A stretch of DNA of 31,948 bases, taken from positions 1 to 31,948 of the forward strand of contig NZ_SSNW01000066.1 of the NCBI RefSeq assembly GCF_004801315.1. The letters run 5' to 3'. The translations under genes were made by a program, and so were the position numbers. Source of the stretch: Deinococcus sp. Arct2-2. Its GTDB lineage: Bacteria > Deinococcota > Deinococci > Deinococcales > Deinococcaceae. Below, piece after piece: positions 1 to 8,186 of the stretch (positions within the stretch are counted from its first letter, which is position 1; every line of letters begins with the position of its first letter). Below the pieces are notes generated by a model. It made no database searches. It was given only the letters and a program-made list of their open reading frames with translations, and had not been told where the DNA came from.

Positions 1-42
1 TTGACACCACACGAGTTCGAGCGCCAAGCAGGGGTGGCTTAA
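1..42 (+). pseudogene. C-terminal tail of an IS3-type transposase (partial)
   Basis: The first 14 codons of the window are open from base 1 and end at a TAA. They encode a short tail (LTPHEFERQAGVA) of the kind that closes many IS3-family OrfB integrases, where a Leu-Thr-Pro-x-x-Phe/Tyr-Glu motif lies just before the stop. The rest of the gene would lie left of the window, so whether it is intact or a relic cannot be decided. The call rests on this short motif only. Confidence 0.35.
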
Positions 43-291
43 CCAGACGTGCGCAGAATCGACTCAAGCCCATTACCGGAGCTGCAAAAGATCTCTCCTG
101 AGGGCCTCAGCCTGCTGGCTGTTCATCTGTAATCACGGACTTCAAACCTGCTCTTGAGGTTCTAGTGAGTTGTTGCACAGCAAAGTGTGATGCGCGTTGG
201 TCAGTCCCGATATGAGACCTGGCGGCTTTGGCTTGGCCTTCTCCTGTTCGCCCTGATGACCGTTTTCATGCTGGTAACCGATCTCAAGGCG

Positions 292-393
292 CTAGACATA
301 TCTGTCGCTCCGAGCAAAGCGGTGATCCAGCCAGAGGGCGTGCTGGATGATCTTCATCGGGTATCGGTGTCGGTCGGGCCTGGCGTCGGTTAC
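292..393 (-). pseudogene. IS6-family transposase N-terminal relic
   Basis: Read on the minus strand, this stretch encodes about 33 residues ending at a TAG. It contains RHRYPMKIIQHALWL followed by a His-Arg-Phe-Ala segment, which is the conserved start of IS6-family transposases (usually H-R-[FY]-P, then I-I-Q-H-A-[LV]-W-L-Y, then R-F-x-L-S-Y-R-D-V). The reading frame breaks exactly where the S-Y-R-D-V motif should be, and no DDE catalytic core follows, so the copy is dead. It lies directly downstream of the last gene of the big operon: the sequence right after that gene's stop, GGGCTGTTGACA on the minus strand, resembles an IS6 end. An overlapping plus-strand open frame at 187-483 has a hydrophobic start but is probably chance. 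Confidence 0.6.
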
Positions 394-446
394 GGCAAAT
401 CAGCCGGCCCTGATCCCATTCATGCTCCACCATCATGTCAACAGCC

Positions 447-2576
447 CTACAACTCCTCAAGAGCCAGCATCGGGCGAAGGTAAATCGTTGTCCGATTTCC
501 CCACACGCTCACCGTGCGGGTAAAGAGGCTATGCATGGCCCGCGTTGCGGCGTCGTGGTCAGGCCAGGTCGGGCGGATGGCCTGGACGAGCGCGCGGTAG
601 GGTGCGGCATCACCGCTCTGAGCTTCCAGCCAGTTCTCGACCCGCTGAACGGTGGTCTGCAGAGGGAGAAAGGGCGTAGGGAAGGCGCAGGCGGTCATCA
701 GTTCTGTGATCTGGCCCGTACTGGGGTCAAGCCGTACCCCAATCCCGGCCCGGCTTTTGGTGGCCAGACCCACGCGAATCAGGCCAGGAATATCGGGGGT
801 GAGGTCTTTGAGCAGGCCCGGCAGATTGCTGATTTGCAGCAACTCCTGAACCAGTGCGGGCCGCCAGCCAGACAGTTCGTAGTACACCTTGCAGGCCACC
901 TGCCCGCGTGGGCCGAGCGCAAAACCGAGTTCCTGCGGGAATCCAGCGGCGTCCAGCAGGGTCAGGGCTTGTTGCAACAGTGGGGTCACAGGAAGCTGGG
1001 CGGCGTGCAGGGCGTCCGCCACGCGGGGGCGTCCGCCGCCCAATTCACGGTGCAGGGTGTTCAGGTACAGCTTTAGCGCGGGCGGTGGGTAGAGCTGATT
1101 GGCCATAGCCGCCGCCTGATCCACGCCGCCCCAGACGGTAAAACGTGTGCCGTCCGGGGCGTGTGGCATGGGGGCGGTCAGCAGCCTCACGGCAGGCCAG
1201 AGCCGCTGCCAGCTGTCCTGATACCCCACAGTTTCGGCCACTTCCCGCAAGATCGTCAGCCCACTTTGAACACGGGCAGGCGGCGGCAAATATGGATCGC
1301 TGACCTCGGTGGCGTAGCGCAGGGCGGGGCCAACCTGTGCGCCCACCGTGGCGGAAAACTCCAGCGGCATTCCACCCGACAGCGCCGTCAGTTGACGCGA
1401 AGGCCAGGGTGCAGGCGGGCGCAGGCTCAGGCGGGTCAGGTGCCCAAACAAGTCCCGCGCCTGTGCGGCCTGAGTGGGCGGAAATCCAGCAGCCTGCGCG
1501 ACTTGCCAGACCAATTTGGTCAAGGGCGAGTGATCTGGGTGCGGGGGCGAAATGGGCTGGCGCGGTTGCCGAAAGGGGCTGAATTCTGTAGGCGCTGTAA
1601 CATCTGGCGCACCCAACACAAGTGCCCGCAGCACACTGGCCGACGTAAAAACGCGCCGAGTATCCTGCGCCCGCAGAGTCACGCCGCCGCTGGTGGGATG
1701 GGCAGGGGGCACACGCAACAGGGGAGAGGAGGGCCAGGCGCCGTCTGCGGCCTGCAGGGTCAGGAGTTGGGCCGCGAGTTCAGTGCGCTCTGTGTTCTGC
1801 AGGTCTGGATTCTCAGAAGGTGTGCCGTCCAACAGTGTCTGGGCGCGCAAAGACCAGGCCAGGTCAAAGGCACTCAAACCACTTTCGGGGACAGGCCAGC
1901 GGGCCGGAACCCAGCGCAGCGGCGGGCGGCCAGCGGTGTTCCACACTTCGAGGGCCAGCCCGGTGGGGTAGGCGGGACTGGGCCACCAGTAGCCTTCCCA
2001 CAGACCATCACTTTGCTGCTGCCCGCCCACCATAGACAGCCAGGCAGCCTGCAGTTGCGTCTGCGTCAGTTCTCCCAGATCGTGCAGGCAGCGCAGGGCG
2101 GCGGCGCTCACGTCCGGGCAGGGCTGTGTCCACAGGTGTACAGAACTGGATGGCCAGGCGTAGGTGCAAAAGCCCACGTCGTCCACCCGGTGGGCGTTCA
2201 GAAAGGCCACTGCCTGCGCCGGAATATCCATGTTCAAGCGGGCCAGCAGCGAGAGGGCGTGCGCGGTGCTGTCGGCATCGGCACTGACGGAAGCGTTATA
2301 GCCCCAGCCGCCGCGTGGATGCGCGTGATCCAGCAGCCACCGGGCGGCGCGGCGGGCGGCGGCATCGGTCAAAGCACGGGTATCGTCCGGCAGCCAAGAG
2401 CAACCCGATACGGCGTGCAGGGCAAGGCCCACATAAGCCGTGACCCACGCATCCGACGTGCCCACAGGCAGCCAAAAATCGGTGAAGCTGCCTGCCGGAT
2501 GCTGGCAACGCAGCAGGTAGGCGAGGCCACGTTCGGCGGCAATTCGGGTGGGGATAACCTCGCTGGCTCTAGTCAT
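447..2576 (-). CDS. Terpene-cyclase-like barrel fused to ABBA-type aromatic prenyltransferase-like domain
   Basis: A 709-residue protein, the last gene of the nine-gene operon. Residues about 1-330 look like an alpha/alpha-barrel of the prenyltransferase/squalene-hopene cyclase type, with repeated helices ending in aromatic-Gly motifs, GGWGYN at 89-94 and DADSTA at 100-105; the latter sits where class II cyclases carry their acidic DxDD motif. Residues about 350-709 look like the ABBA fold of the DMATS family: GMPLEFS at 402-408, whose Glu406 matches the expected catalytic Glu, and Lys-x-Tyr pairs at 502/504 and 563/565, which in that family bind the prenyl diphosphate. These assignments are by motif recognition. 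The ATG overlaps the stop of the upstream gene by 8 bases, which suggests translational coupling. No signal peptide is seen. The substrate is unknown, and either half could be inactive. Confidence 0.7.
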   Translation of the reverse strand: MTRASEVIPTRIAAERGLAYLLRCQHPAGSFTDFWLPVGTSDAWVTAYVGLALHAVSGCSWLPDDTRALTDAAARRAARWLLDHAHPRGGWGYNASVSADADSTAHALSLLARLNMDIPAQAVAFLNAHRVDDVGFCTYAWPSSSVHLWTQPCPDVSAAALRCLHDLGELTQTQLQAAWLSMVGGQQQSDGLWEGYWWPSPAYPTGLALEVWNTAGRPPLRWVPARWPVPESGLSAFDLAWSLRAQTLLDGTPSENPDLQNTERTELAAQLLTLQAADGAWPSSPLLRVPPAHPTSGGVTLRAQDTRRVFTSASVLRALVLGAPDVTAPTEFSPFRQPRQPISPPHPDHSPLTKLVWQVAQAAGFPPTQAAQARDLFGHLTRLSLRPPAPWPSRQLTALSGGMPLEFSATVGAQVGPALRYATEVSDPYLPPPARVQSGLTILREVAETVGYQDSWQRLWPAVRLLTAPMPHAPDGTRFTVWGGVDQAAAMANQLYPPPALKLYLNTLHRELGGGRPRVADALHAAQLPVTPLLQQALTLLDAAGFPQELGFALGPRGQVACKVYYELSGWRPALVQELLQISNLPGLLKDLTPDIPGLIRVGLATKSRAGIGVRLDPSTGQITELMTACAFPTPFLPLQTTVQRVENWLEAQSGDAAPYRALVQAIRPTWPDHDAATRAMHSLFTRTVSVWGNRTTIYLRPMLALEEL

Positions 2577-4815
2577 TGAGCACCGGATTGGGAAACACGA
2601 ACAGGTTGGAACCCTCGCCGTCCTTCAACTCGCTCCATTGGCCCTGATGATCGAGGTAGATGTTCCGCACGCGGTACTTGAAGTGATTCACGCTGCCGCC
2701 CGCATTGCCCACGATGTCGCGGAGGGTCTGATTCATGCTGAGCTGCGCCTGAGCCTGCGCCGGACTCAGCACCACTTGCTGACCCTCAAACCCGGCGCTC
2801 TGAAGCTGCACTTCTACCCGGTAAAGCGTTTGGAAGGCGTCGGGCAGCGGACTACGCGTCAGCGGTGGGCACTCGATTTGCACCTTCCAACTCACCGAAC
2901 CACTGGGCGCGACTTCGTGGATATGTTCCAAGATTTGGCTGCTGGGGGCCATCAGCTCATGTCCGGTCAGCTCGATCTGAATGGCGTTCCAGAGTTCGCC
3001 TTGCAGGTCGGCTTTGGGGGTCACGTTCAGCGTCAGTGGCCCGGTGGCAGGCAGCGTCAGCGGAAAGGCGGGGCTGTCCACCACGGCCTCGAAGACTTCC
3101 AGCGGCGTCACCGAATTCTCGTCGTATTGCAGCAGACGGGCCGCGCAGCCGCCCACGCGGGTCTCTACGCCCGCTCCGCTGCTGAGTACGATTTGGCCTG
3201 GAGACAGGGTTTCGGCGGGCAGCGTGACGGTGGTGGGCAGGCTCGCCACATCGGCCAGATTCAGGCGCAGCGGCACATGAAACACCTGAAGTTGTGGGGT
3301 GGGGTCGCCGGGTGCGGCCATGTCCAGCGTCACGGCCACTTGCCCAGTCAGTCCGATAGGGCCAACCAGCAGTTGCGCCAGCAAGCGGTAAAACTCCAGC
3401 GACAGGTCGATCACGATTTCAAAACTGCCTTCCAGTCCAATTTCTATCTCTTGTGCGCCGCCTAGTGCCTTCACCTGATCGGGAAAGGCTCCGCCCAGTT
3501 TCAGCACCGCTTTTTCGTAGCCGCCCATGACCACGTTGGCAAAACTGATCGCGCCGCCGCTGGTTTTGCGCAAGGTATCGCGCAGCTTCACCAGGCTTTC
3601 GGGGTCGTACCAAGGCGCGGCCCGCAGCAACACGCGCACCCGGATGTCCTCATCATCGTCGCGGTACAGCGCAGGAATAACGTGTGGGGCAGCCAAATCC
3701 ACGTTATAAGCCAAGCGGATTTCATCGGGCAGCCGGTACACGGTATTGGGAAAGTTGGCGGCCCGCACCAAGCCGAAGCCGATGTTTTGCCACACCGTCC
3801 CTAGCGAAGAATCGCCCACCACTGCACTGAACACCGGGCGGTTGTGTTCCAGCGCCGGGTCAAAAAAGAAGGGGACGCTGCGGGTCAGGGTGACTTGCCG
3901 GAAATTGCTCTGCGTTTCGCGCTGACGCCTTTTGTCCAGCAGGTCGCCAATTCGCACGGCGTCTAGGCGCAGCGTGGCGTCGAAGCGGTCAAATCGGCGC
4001 AACTGTGGAGCCGCGTCCGCCCTCAAACTCAGCATCGGGGTCAGCATGAGCGGCACGGGGATGACTGGAGCGGTGGGTGGGGGCGTGGGAACAGCAGTGA
4101 CCATCAAAGGCCGCAGCAGCATAGAATTCCGCAGCAGCGACGCCGAACGAACCCCGTCGGCCAATCTGCGGTGATCTCGAACGATGGGCGGGGTAGGCGG
4201 CGTCACGTCCACCTGCTGATCCAGCCAGTACCCATAGGAAAAATTCACGTTCAGCGCGGCGTTTGCTCCCAGTTGGCTCATGGCACGGTACAGCGGGTCA
4301 ACTTCCTGCGGCAGCAAGTCCACGCCCACCCGCAACCGGAAATTGGGCTGCGCCGGATTGTTCGGGTCGTCCGTGCCGATCAGGGTGGGGCTGTCGAAGG
4401 TGCGCGAGCGGGCTTGGCCGTCTTCCAGCCACGTCAGGCTCACGCTTTCTACCTTGACGGCCAGCGGTTCGGCCCCGGCAGGCAGGCCCACTTGCGGCGC
4501 TTCTTCCAGTTCAAATTGTAGCCGCACCTTTCCGGCGGGGTCTTTCAGAAAGCGCACTTCTGGCCCCAGCAGTTCTACCGTGCGCTGCGCCACCCGCAGG
4601 GCTGGGCGGTACAACCATTGCCCACTCACCGCCTGCGCCGCCACTCCATCGCGCAGCGGCTCCTGCGCGGGCGTGAAGTGCGGGGCCAATTCGTCGCCCG
4701 CCACCTGCATCAGGTATTGCATCCGAGCCATAGGCAACCCCACCGCAATTTGCGGGATGGCCGCCCCACTGAACTGCTTGAGGCTCCGAACATCGATCCG
4801 GTTCTTGTCTGGCAT
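2569..4815 (-). CDS. Divergent large beta-rich protein of the operon family
   Basis: A 748-residue protein of unknown function. It lacks the N-terminal signature shared by the other family members and starts instead with a different segment (MPDKNRIDV). Residues about 157-200 resemble the second conserved module of the paralogues (a beta strand, a helix with DPLYRAM, then a Tyr-rich strand). A Pro-rich hinge lies at 241-256. The second half is beta-rich and ends in the same kind of repeat as its neighbours, with a late Trp-Ser-x-Leu followed by a hydrophobic strand. The start is an ATG with a GAGGAG ribosome site about 10 bases upstream, and the stop overlaps the next gene by 8 bases. A 252-base gap holding a dispersed repeat separates it from the upstream gene. 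No signal peptide or membrane helix is visible. It may be a capping or specialised subunit of the same assembly (inference). Confidence 0.75.
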   Translation of the reverse strand: MPDKNRIDVRSLKQFSGAAIPQIAVGLPMARMQYLMQVAGDELAPHFTPAQEPLRDGVAAQAVSGQWLYRPALRVAQRTVELLGPEVRFLKDPAGKVRLQFELEEAPQVGLPAGAEPLAVKVESVSLTWLEDGQARSRTFDSPTLIGTDDPNNPAQPNFRLRVGVDLLPQEVDPLYRAMSQLGANAALNVNFSYGYWLDQQVDVTPPTPPIVRDHRRLADGVRSASLLRNSMLLRPLMVTAVPTPPPTAPVIPVPLMLTPMLSLRADAAPQLRRFDRFDATLRLDAVRIGDLLDKRRQRETQSNFRQVTLTRSVPFFFDPALEHNRPVFSAVVGDSSLGTVWQNIGFGLVRAANFPNTVYRLPDEIRLAYNVDLAAPHVIPALYRDDDEDIRVRVLLRAAPWYDPESLVKLRDTLRKTSGGAISFANVVMGGYEKAVLKLGGAFPDQVKALGGAQEIEIGLEGSFEIVIDLSLEFYRLLAQLLVGPIGLTGQVAVTLDMAAPGDPTPQLQVFHVPLRLNLADVASLPTTVTLPAETLSPGQIVLSSGAGVETRVGGCAARLLQYDENSVTPLEVFEAVVDSPAFPLTLPATGPLTLNVTPKADLQGELWNAIQIELTGHELMAPSSQILEHIHEVAPSGSVSWKVQIECPPLTRSPLPDAFQTLYRVEVQLQSAGFEGQQVVLSPAQAQAQLSMNQTLRDIVGNAGGSVNHFKYRVRNIYLDHQGQWSELKDGEGSNLFVFPNPVLND

Positions 4816-5067
4816 AGTGGTTGGTCTCCTCTGGGTTGGGACTTAGCGCGTGTGTAAAGGGTCGGAGATTGTTGGACGTTGTGTTCAGGACAGCATCCGC
4901 TGCGCTCACCTCCCCCCCTCTGCTGGCCCAGCTCTGCGGGTCCCCAGCCCTCCCCCGCAAGGGGAGAGGGAGCAAAACCCAATGACAACTAGAGTTTTGT
5001 CAATAGACTTGAGCCTGCCTTCCCATCTTTTCTTAGACCCTCAGACGCTGTTCCTACGCCACACCCC
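4816..5067. other. Operon-internal gap with dispersed repeat and a small palindrome
   Basis: This is the longest gap inside the operon. It contains one copy of a GC-rich dispersed repeat (4891-4973) and, next to it, an interrupted palindrome at 4983-5002 with arms TGACAA and TTGTCA. On the minus strand, TTGACA at 5003-4998 could serve as a -35 box, but no acceptable -10 follows at 17 bases, so I do not call a promoter. There is no credible gene. Confidence 0.5.
4891..4973 (-). repeat. Dispersed GC-rich intergenic repeat, copy 1
   Basis: The reverse complement of this segment matches the + strand at 9787-9882. The shared core is GGGGGAGGGCTGGGGAC, then CGCAGAGCTG, and later TGAGCGCAGCG. The two copies lie in opposite orientation in two of the operon's intergenic gaps. 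It resembles the small nucleotide repeats scattered through Deinococcus genomes (inference). It is strongly self-complementary at the CTCCC/GGGAG flank. Confidence 0.7.
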
Positions 5068-7350
5068 CTAAGGCACCACCAAAATCGGATCATCCGTAGG
5101 CGTCCAAGCGATCTCATGGTTGTCGGCGGTATTGGCGGCTATGTAGCGGATGCGGTAGCTGTAGCCGCGCATCTGGGCGTTCCGGAGCAGCACTTTCCAC
5201 GTCTGGTCGGCCTGCGCGTCGGGCTTGAAGGTGTAATTCACCTGTTCGTCGATTTGGTTGGCGGCGTCCTGATAGCGCAGGTACACCAGCACCAACTTGT
5301 ATTTCGTCCAGTCGGTGGTGCTGGGAATCACGCTGACTTCGAGGGCGTCTACCGCGCCTTCCCCGCAGGCCAGCGACGCACCCAGTTCTCCGGCCTTGTC
5401 TTTCTGGTCGCTGCGAGCGCCGTTTTTGTACAGAATCAGCACGTCGTAGACGAAGTCGCGCTTATTGGGGTCGCGCAGGCCCAAGGCCCAAGCACTGGAC
5501 TCGCCGTTCTTGGTGTACTCGGCGTGATGCTCCGCCGAAAAATCGTGCGCCGCGTCGCGGTAGCGGGCGTTCACCTCTATTTTTTCCACCACCCCAAAAT
5601 CGGCCTGCGCCATAAACCGCGTCGTGATGGTCTGCTCGAACGGGTTGGTGATGCTCAGATTCTCGGCCTGCCCGCTCTGTTCGGGCAACTCCATGCGTTG
5701 GCCGTCGGTCAGGATAAAACTGGGCTGGTAATGGTAGGGGCCGGGGTCGCTGGCCGCGCTGCCGCCCGGTTTGCCCGTATAGGTAAAAAAGGTGGCGGTG
5801 GGCTTGTTCTGGGTCAGCTCGAAGGTCTGCTGAGCGCTGGGGCCGTTGTAGCCGGGGTAGGTCATGGCGACTTGCACAGCCTTCACGTTGTCGGGCATGC
5901 TGCCCAGCATCAGATTCACTTTCACGAACCCCAAGCGGCGGTAAGAAATAACCAATTGCCGCTCGTTGCTCTCGTTGGCCCCCGTTGCAGGCACCCGGAT
6001 CGTTTCCCCGGTGTCCTTGTAGCTGATTTCGCTCCAGTAGCGGTAATGGTCTTTGGGTGCGCCGTCGCTGGCCTTTGCCATCACCTGCCGGAAACGCCCC
6101 GCCTGATCTGCGGTCTTGAACAAGAATTCTTTGGCCTTCTTGACGTGAATACCGCGCACGTCGTCTTGCTGGTCGTATTCCATAAACACTTTCAGGGCGT
6201 ACACCGGGTCTTCGGCAAAGTTCACGTTGGCATTCACGGTCACGTCGAGTTCCTGAAAAAACGTGTTGCTCAGATCGAGGTAACTCGTCAGCGCCTTCAC
6301 CTCATCTGGCGTGATGGCCTGCGAAAACTGCACGCTGGGATTCACCGTCTTTTCCACAAGTTGCGAGCGCGTGATTTCCATATGAATGCGCCCGGTGGTT
6401 TCGGTGTTGATGGGAATGGCCGTCGCCGGATTCTCCACTTCCTTCGCCACGTCTTGCAGGGCGGGCTGAAAGAAGGTGGGCAGCACGTTGGTCTGGAAAA
6501 TCTCGAAGGCCATCTTCTCCAGATCGTCTTTCTGGGCGTCTTTTTCGGTTCCGGGCAAACTGGAATCGTCCACCGTAATGGTCAGGTTGTGAAAGGTGTT
6601 GCGGAACTTGGTGATGCTGCTCAGCTCGTCCCACTCGTGAATATAGGAGCGGGAATAGTAGGCGATGCCGAAAACGCTGCTTGAGTGGTGGCTTTCGTAG
6701 CGTTTGTGGATGTAATTCTTGACTTCTTTGTAAAATTCGCCCCGGTCTCCGTCAATGATGATTTTGATGGCCGGAATCCGCGCCGCGAATTTCAGTTGGT
6801 ACTGCACGCCCGCCAGCACGTTTCCCTTTTCCAGCGCCTGCCGAAACAACTCCGCGCCGTCTTGGTTCAGGTCTGCCGAAAAGCTGGCGAGGTTGCTGTC
6901 GATCAGCGACGGTTCCTTAGAGCCTGCGGTGTAGATGACCATACTGGGCGTGACTGCCGAAAACTGCACCGTGCCCGACAACCAAATGGGCGGGTAACCC
7001 AGCTCTAGCTCCTGCTGGACAAAGGGCAGGCTCAGGAACCACCAGCCGCCCCGCTGTTCGTCGGCCAGTTTTTGCTTCAGATAGGCGCGAATCTTGTCTT
7101 CCTGCGCCCTACTCACCCCGGCGCGGGTCGTGACCTGCAAGTAGCCGCGCTCCACTTCCAGATCTCCGGTGGCAAGGCGGTCTAGGTCGCGGGCGTACAG
7201 GATGAAGGTAAAAATCGGCTTGTCGTCATCGTCCCGCGCAATAGAGGCGCGTTCGGACACCATATAGAACTTGTGGCGTTTTTCGTCGTCCCGGTAAATT
7301 TGCACGTTCGGTACGTCCGGCACGGTAAAAGAGTTGAACAGCGTCAGCAT
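5068..7350 (-). CDS. Large beta-rich protein with conserved N-terminal module (operon family)
   Basis: A 760-residue protein of unknown function. The N-terminal signature is at residues about 17-52 (Ile-Tyr-Arg-Asp-Asp, then Lys-Phe-Tyr, then SIARDDD, then an aromatic strand). The second module (SNLASFSADL, then DGAELFRQALEKG, then a Tyr-Gln-Leu-x-Phe strand and a Pro-Ala-Ile-x-Ile strand) lies near residues 150-200. The C-terminal 350 residues are repeated beta units with the pattern W-x-V-x-L, then Y-x-Y-R-I-R-Y, ending in ILVVP. It closely resembles the first gene of the operon in layout and charge. The ATG at 7350 has AAGGAG seven bases upstream. It follows the 244-aa gene after 37 bases. 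No export signal is seen. Confidence 0.8.
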   Translation of the reverse strand: MLTLFNSFTVPDVPNVQIYRDDEKRHKFYMVSERASIARDDDDKPIFTFILYARDLDRLATGDLEVERGYLQVTTRAGVSRAQEDKIRAYLKQKLADEQRGGWWFLSLPFVQQELELGYPPIWLSGTVQFSAVTPSMVIYTAGSKEPSLIDSNLASFSADLNQDGAELFRQALEKGNVLAGVQYQLKFAARIPAIKIIIDGDRGEFYKEVKNYIHKRYESHHSSSVFGIAYYSRSYIHEWDELSSITKFRNTFHNLTITVDDSSLPGTEKDAQKDDLEKMAFEIFQTNVLPTFFQPALQDVAKEVENPATAIPINTETTGRIHMEITRSQLVEKTVNPSVQFSQAITPDEVKALTSYLDLSNTFFQELDVTVNANVNFAEDPVYALKVFMEYDQQDDVRGIHVKKAKEFLFKTADQAGRFRQVMAKASDGAPKDHYRYWSEISYKDTGETIRVPATGANESNERQLVISYRRLGFVKVNLMLGSMPDNVKAVQVAMTYPGYNGPSAQQTFELTQNKPTATFFTYTGKPGGSAASDPGPYHYQPSFILTDGQRMELPEQSGQAENLSITNPFEQTITTRFMAQADFGVVEKIEVNARYRDAAHDFSAEHHAEYTKNGESSAWALGLRDPNKRDFVYDVLILYKNGARSDQKDKAGELGASLACGEGAVDALEVSVIPSTTDWTKYKLVLVYLRYQDAANQIDEQVNYTFKPDAQADQTWKVLLRNAQMRGYSYRIRYIAANTADNHEIAWTPTDDPILVVP

Positions 7351-7387
7351 GGGCAGGCTCCTTGTGTAAAACGAAAGAGGGTTGGAA

Positions 7388-8122
7388 TCAGAACGCCGTG
7401 ACTTGCAGGCTGCCGTCTAGGTCGCTGCGGGACAGTCCCAGCGGCCCCTCCAGGCGCAGCGAAGCGCGGGCGGTGCGGGTCGTCTGGGACGTAAACGAGG
7501 TGCTGAAGCTAGAGCTGTTGGTTTGGTTAGGGTCGCTTACTGCATCGCCCAGAGAGCTTGTGTAGGCCATGCTGTCCCTGTCTTGCGCGGTTTCAACCTG
7601 TGCGGCAGAAAAGCTGAGATCGTAGCTGAGGCGGGCCTCTGGCAGTCCTTGCTTCCACGCTTGCTGCACGGCTAAGGCCGCTTCCGGGGTCAGGTCGGCG
7701 CTCAGGACACATTCGTTGGCGGCCATCAGCGACGGTGTTCCGGTCAGGATCAGACCGGGTAACAGTTCGGCCTGCACTTTTCCATCCAACCAGTCCGGGC
7801 TGACCAGCGTGACGTGGACGGGCGACGCATCTCTTGGCAGCTTTAGATTCAGGAGCCGTTCCAGAGCTTGGGTCAGTGCCTTGCGTTCTGTATCGGTCAG
7901 CGCCAACGTCAGCGTCAGCAGGATTTGGCCGCCCAACAGTTTGAGTTGTGGCCCGCTGCCCCGGCCATACACCAACAGACTCAGGGCGGAGCGGCCTTGT
8001 TCATCCCGCGCCACACGCGGCGTATCGGGGACGGCGTAAAAGCGCGTGGGATCGGCGTGATCGGGGTAGACCCGCAGACCGGGGGTTTCGGGGACGGCAA
8101 ACGAATGGTGGGTGTCCAGCAT
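7388..8122 (-). CDS. Short paralogue: stand-alone N-terminal module of the operon family
   Basis: A 244-residue protein, about a third the size of its neighbours. It carries the N-terminal signature (Leu-Arg-Val-Tyr-Pro-Asp-His, then RFYAVPDTPRVAR, then a strand ending in Val-Tyr-Gly) and the second module (TPSLMAANECVLSADL, then a helix, then LSYDLSF), and then stops with a Ser/Thr-rich stretch and a short tail. None of the C-terminal beta repeats is present. The reading frame ends cleanly, with a normal start (ATG, GAGG five bases upstream) and normal spacing, so it may be a functional one-module subunit rather than a broken gene; truncation cannot be excluded. Function unknown. Confidence 0.75.
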   Translation of the reverse strand: MLDTHHSFAVPETPGLRVYPDHADPTRFYAVPDTPRVARDEQGRSALSLLVYGRGSGPQLKLLGGQILLTLTLALTDTERKALTQALERLLNLKLPRDASPVHVTLVSPDWLDGKVQAELLPGLILTGTPSLMAANECVLSADLTPEAALAVQQAWKQGLPEARLSYDLSFSAAQVETAQDRDSMAYTSSLGDAVSDPNQTNSSSFSTSFTSQTTRTARASLRLEGPLGLSRSDLDGSLQVTAF

Positions 8123-8186
8123 AGTGACCTCGGAAACAGCCGGCAGAGGAAGGATTCACAGCTCAGGGCCAGCAACCAAACAGAGT

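Noticed and set aside
187..483. Plus-strand 98-residue open frame with a hydrophobic N-terminal segment
   Set aside because: It overlaps the IS6 relic and the end of the operon's last gene on the other strand and shows no family motif. The hydrophobic stretch is probably chance.
1161..2579. Long plus-strand open frame opposite the fusion enzyme gene
   Set aside because: Low-complexity, Arg/Gly/Gln-rich product typical of the antisense frame of a GC-rich gene. The minus-strand gene has clear domain motifs.
4983..5003. Internal operon promoter with TTGACA -35 on the minus strand
   Set aside because: The sequence 17 bases downstream (GGGTTT) is not an acceptable -10. I kept only the palindrome as an observation.
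5116..6684. Long plus-strand open frame of 522 residues
   Set aside because: It lies antisense to a family member with a good ribosome site and paralogues. The product is His/Val-rich without motifs.
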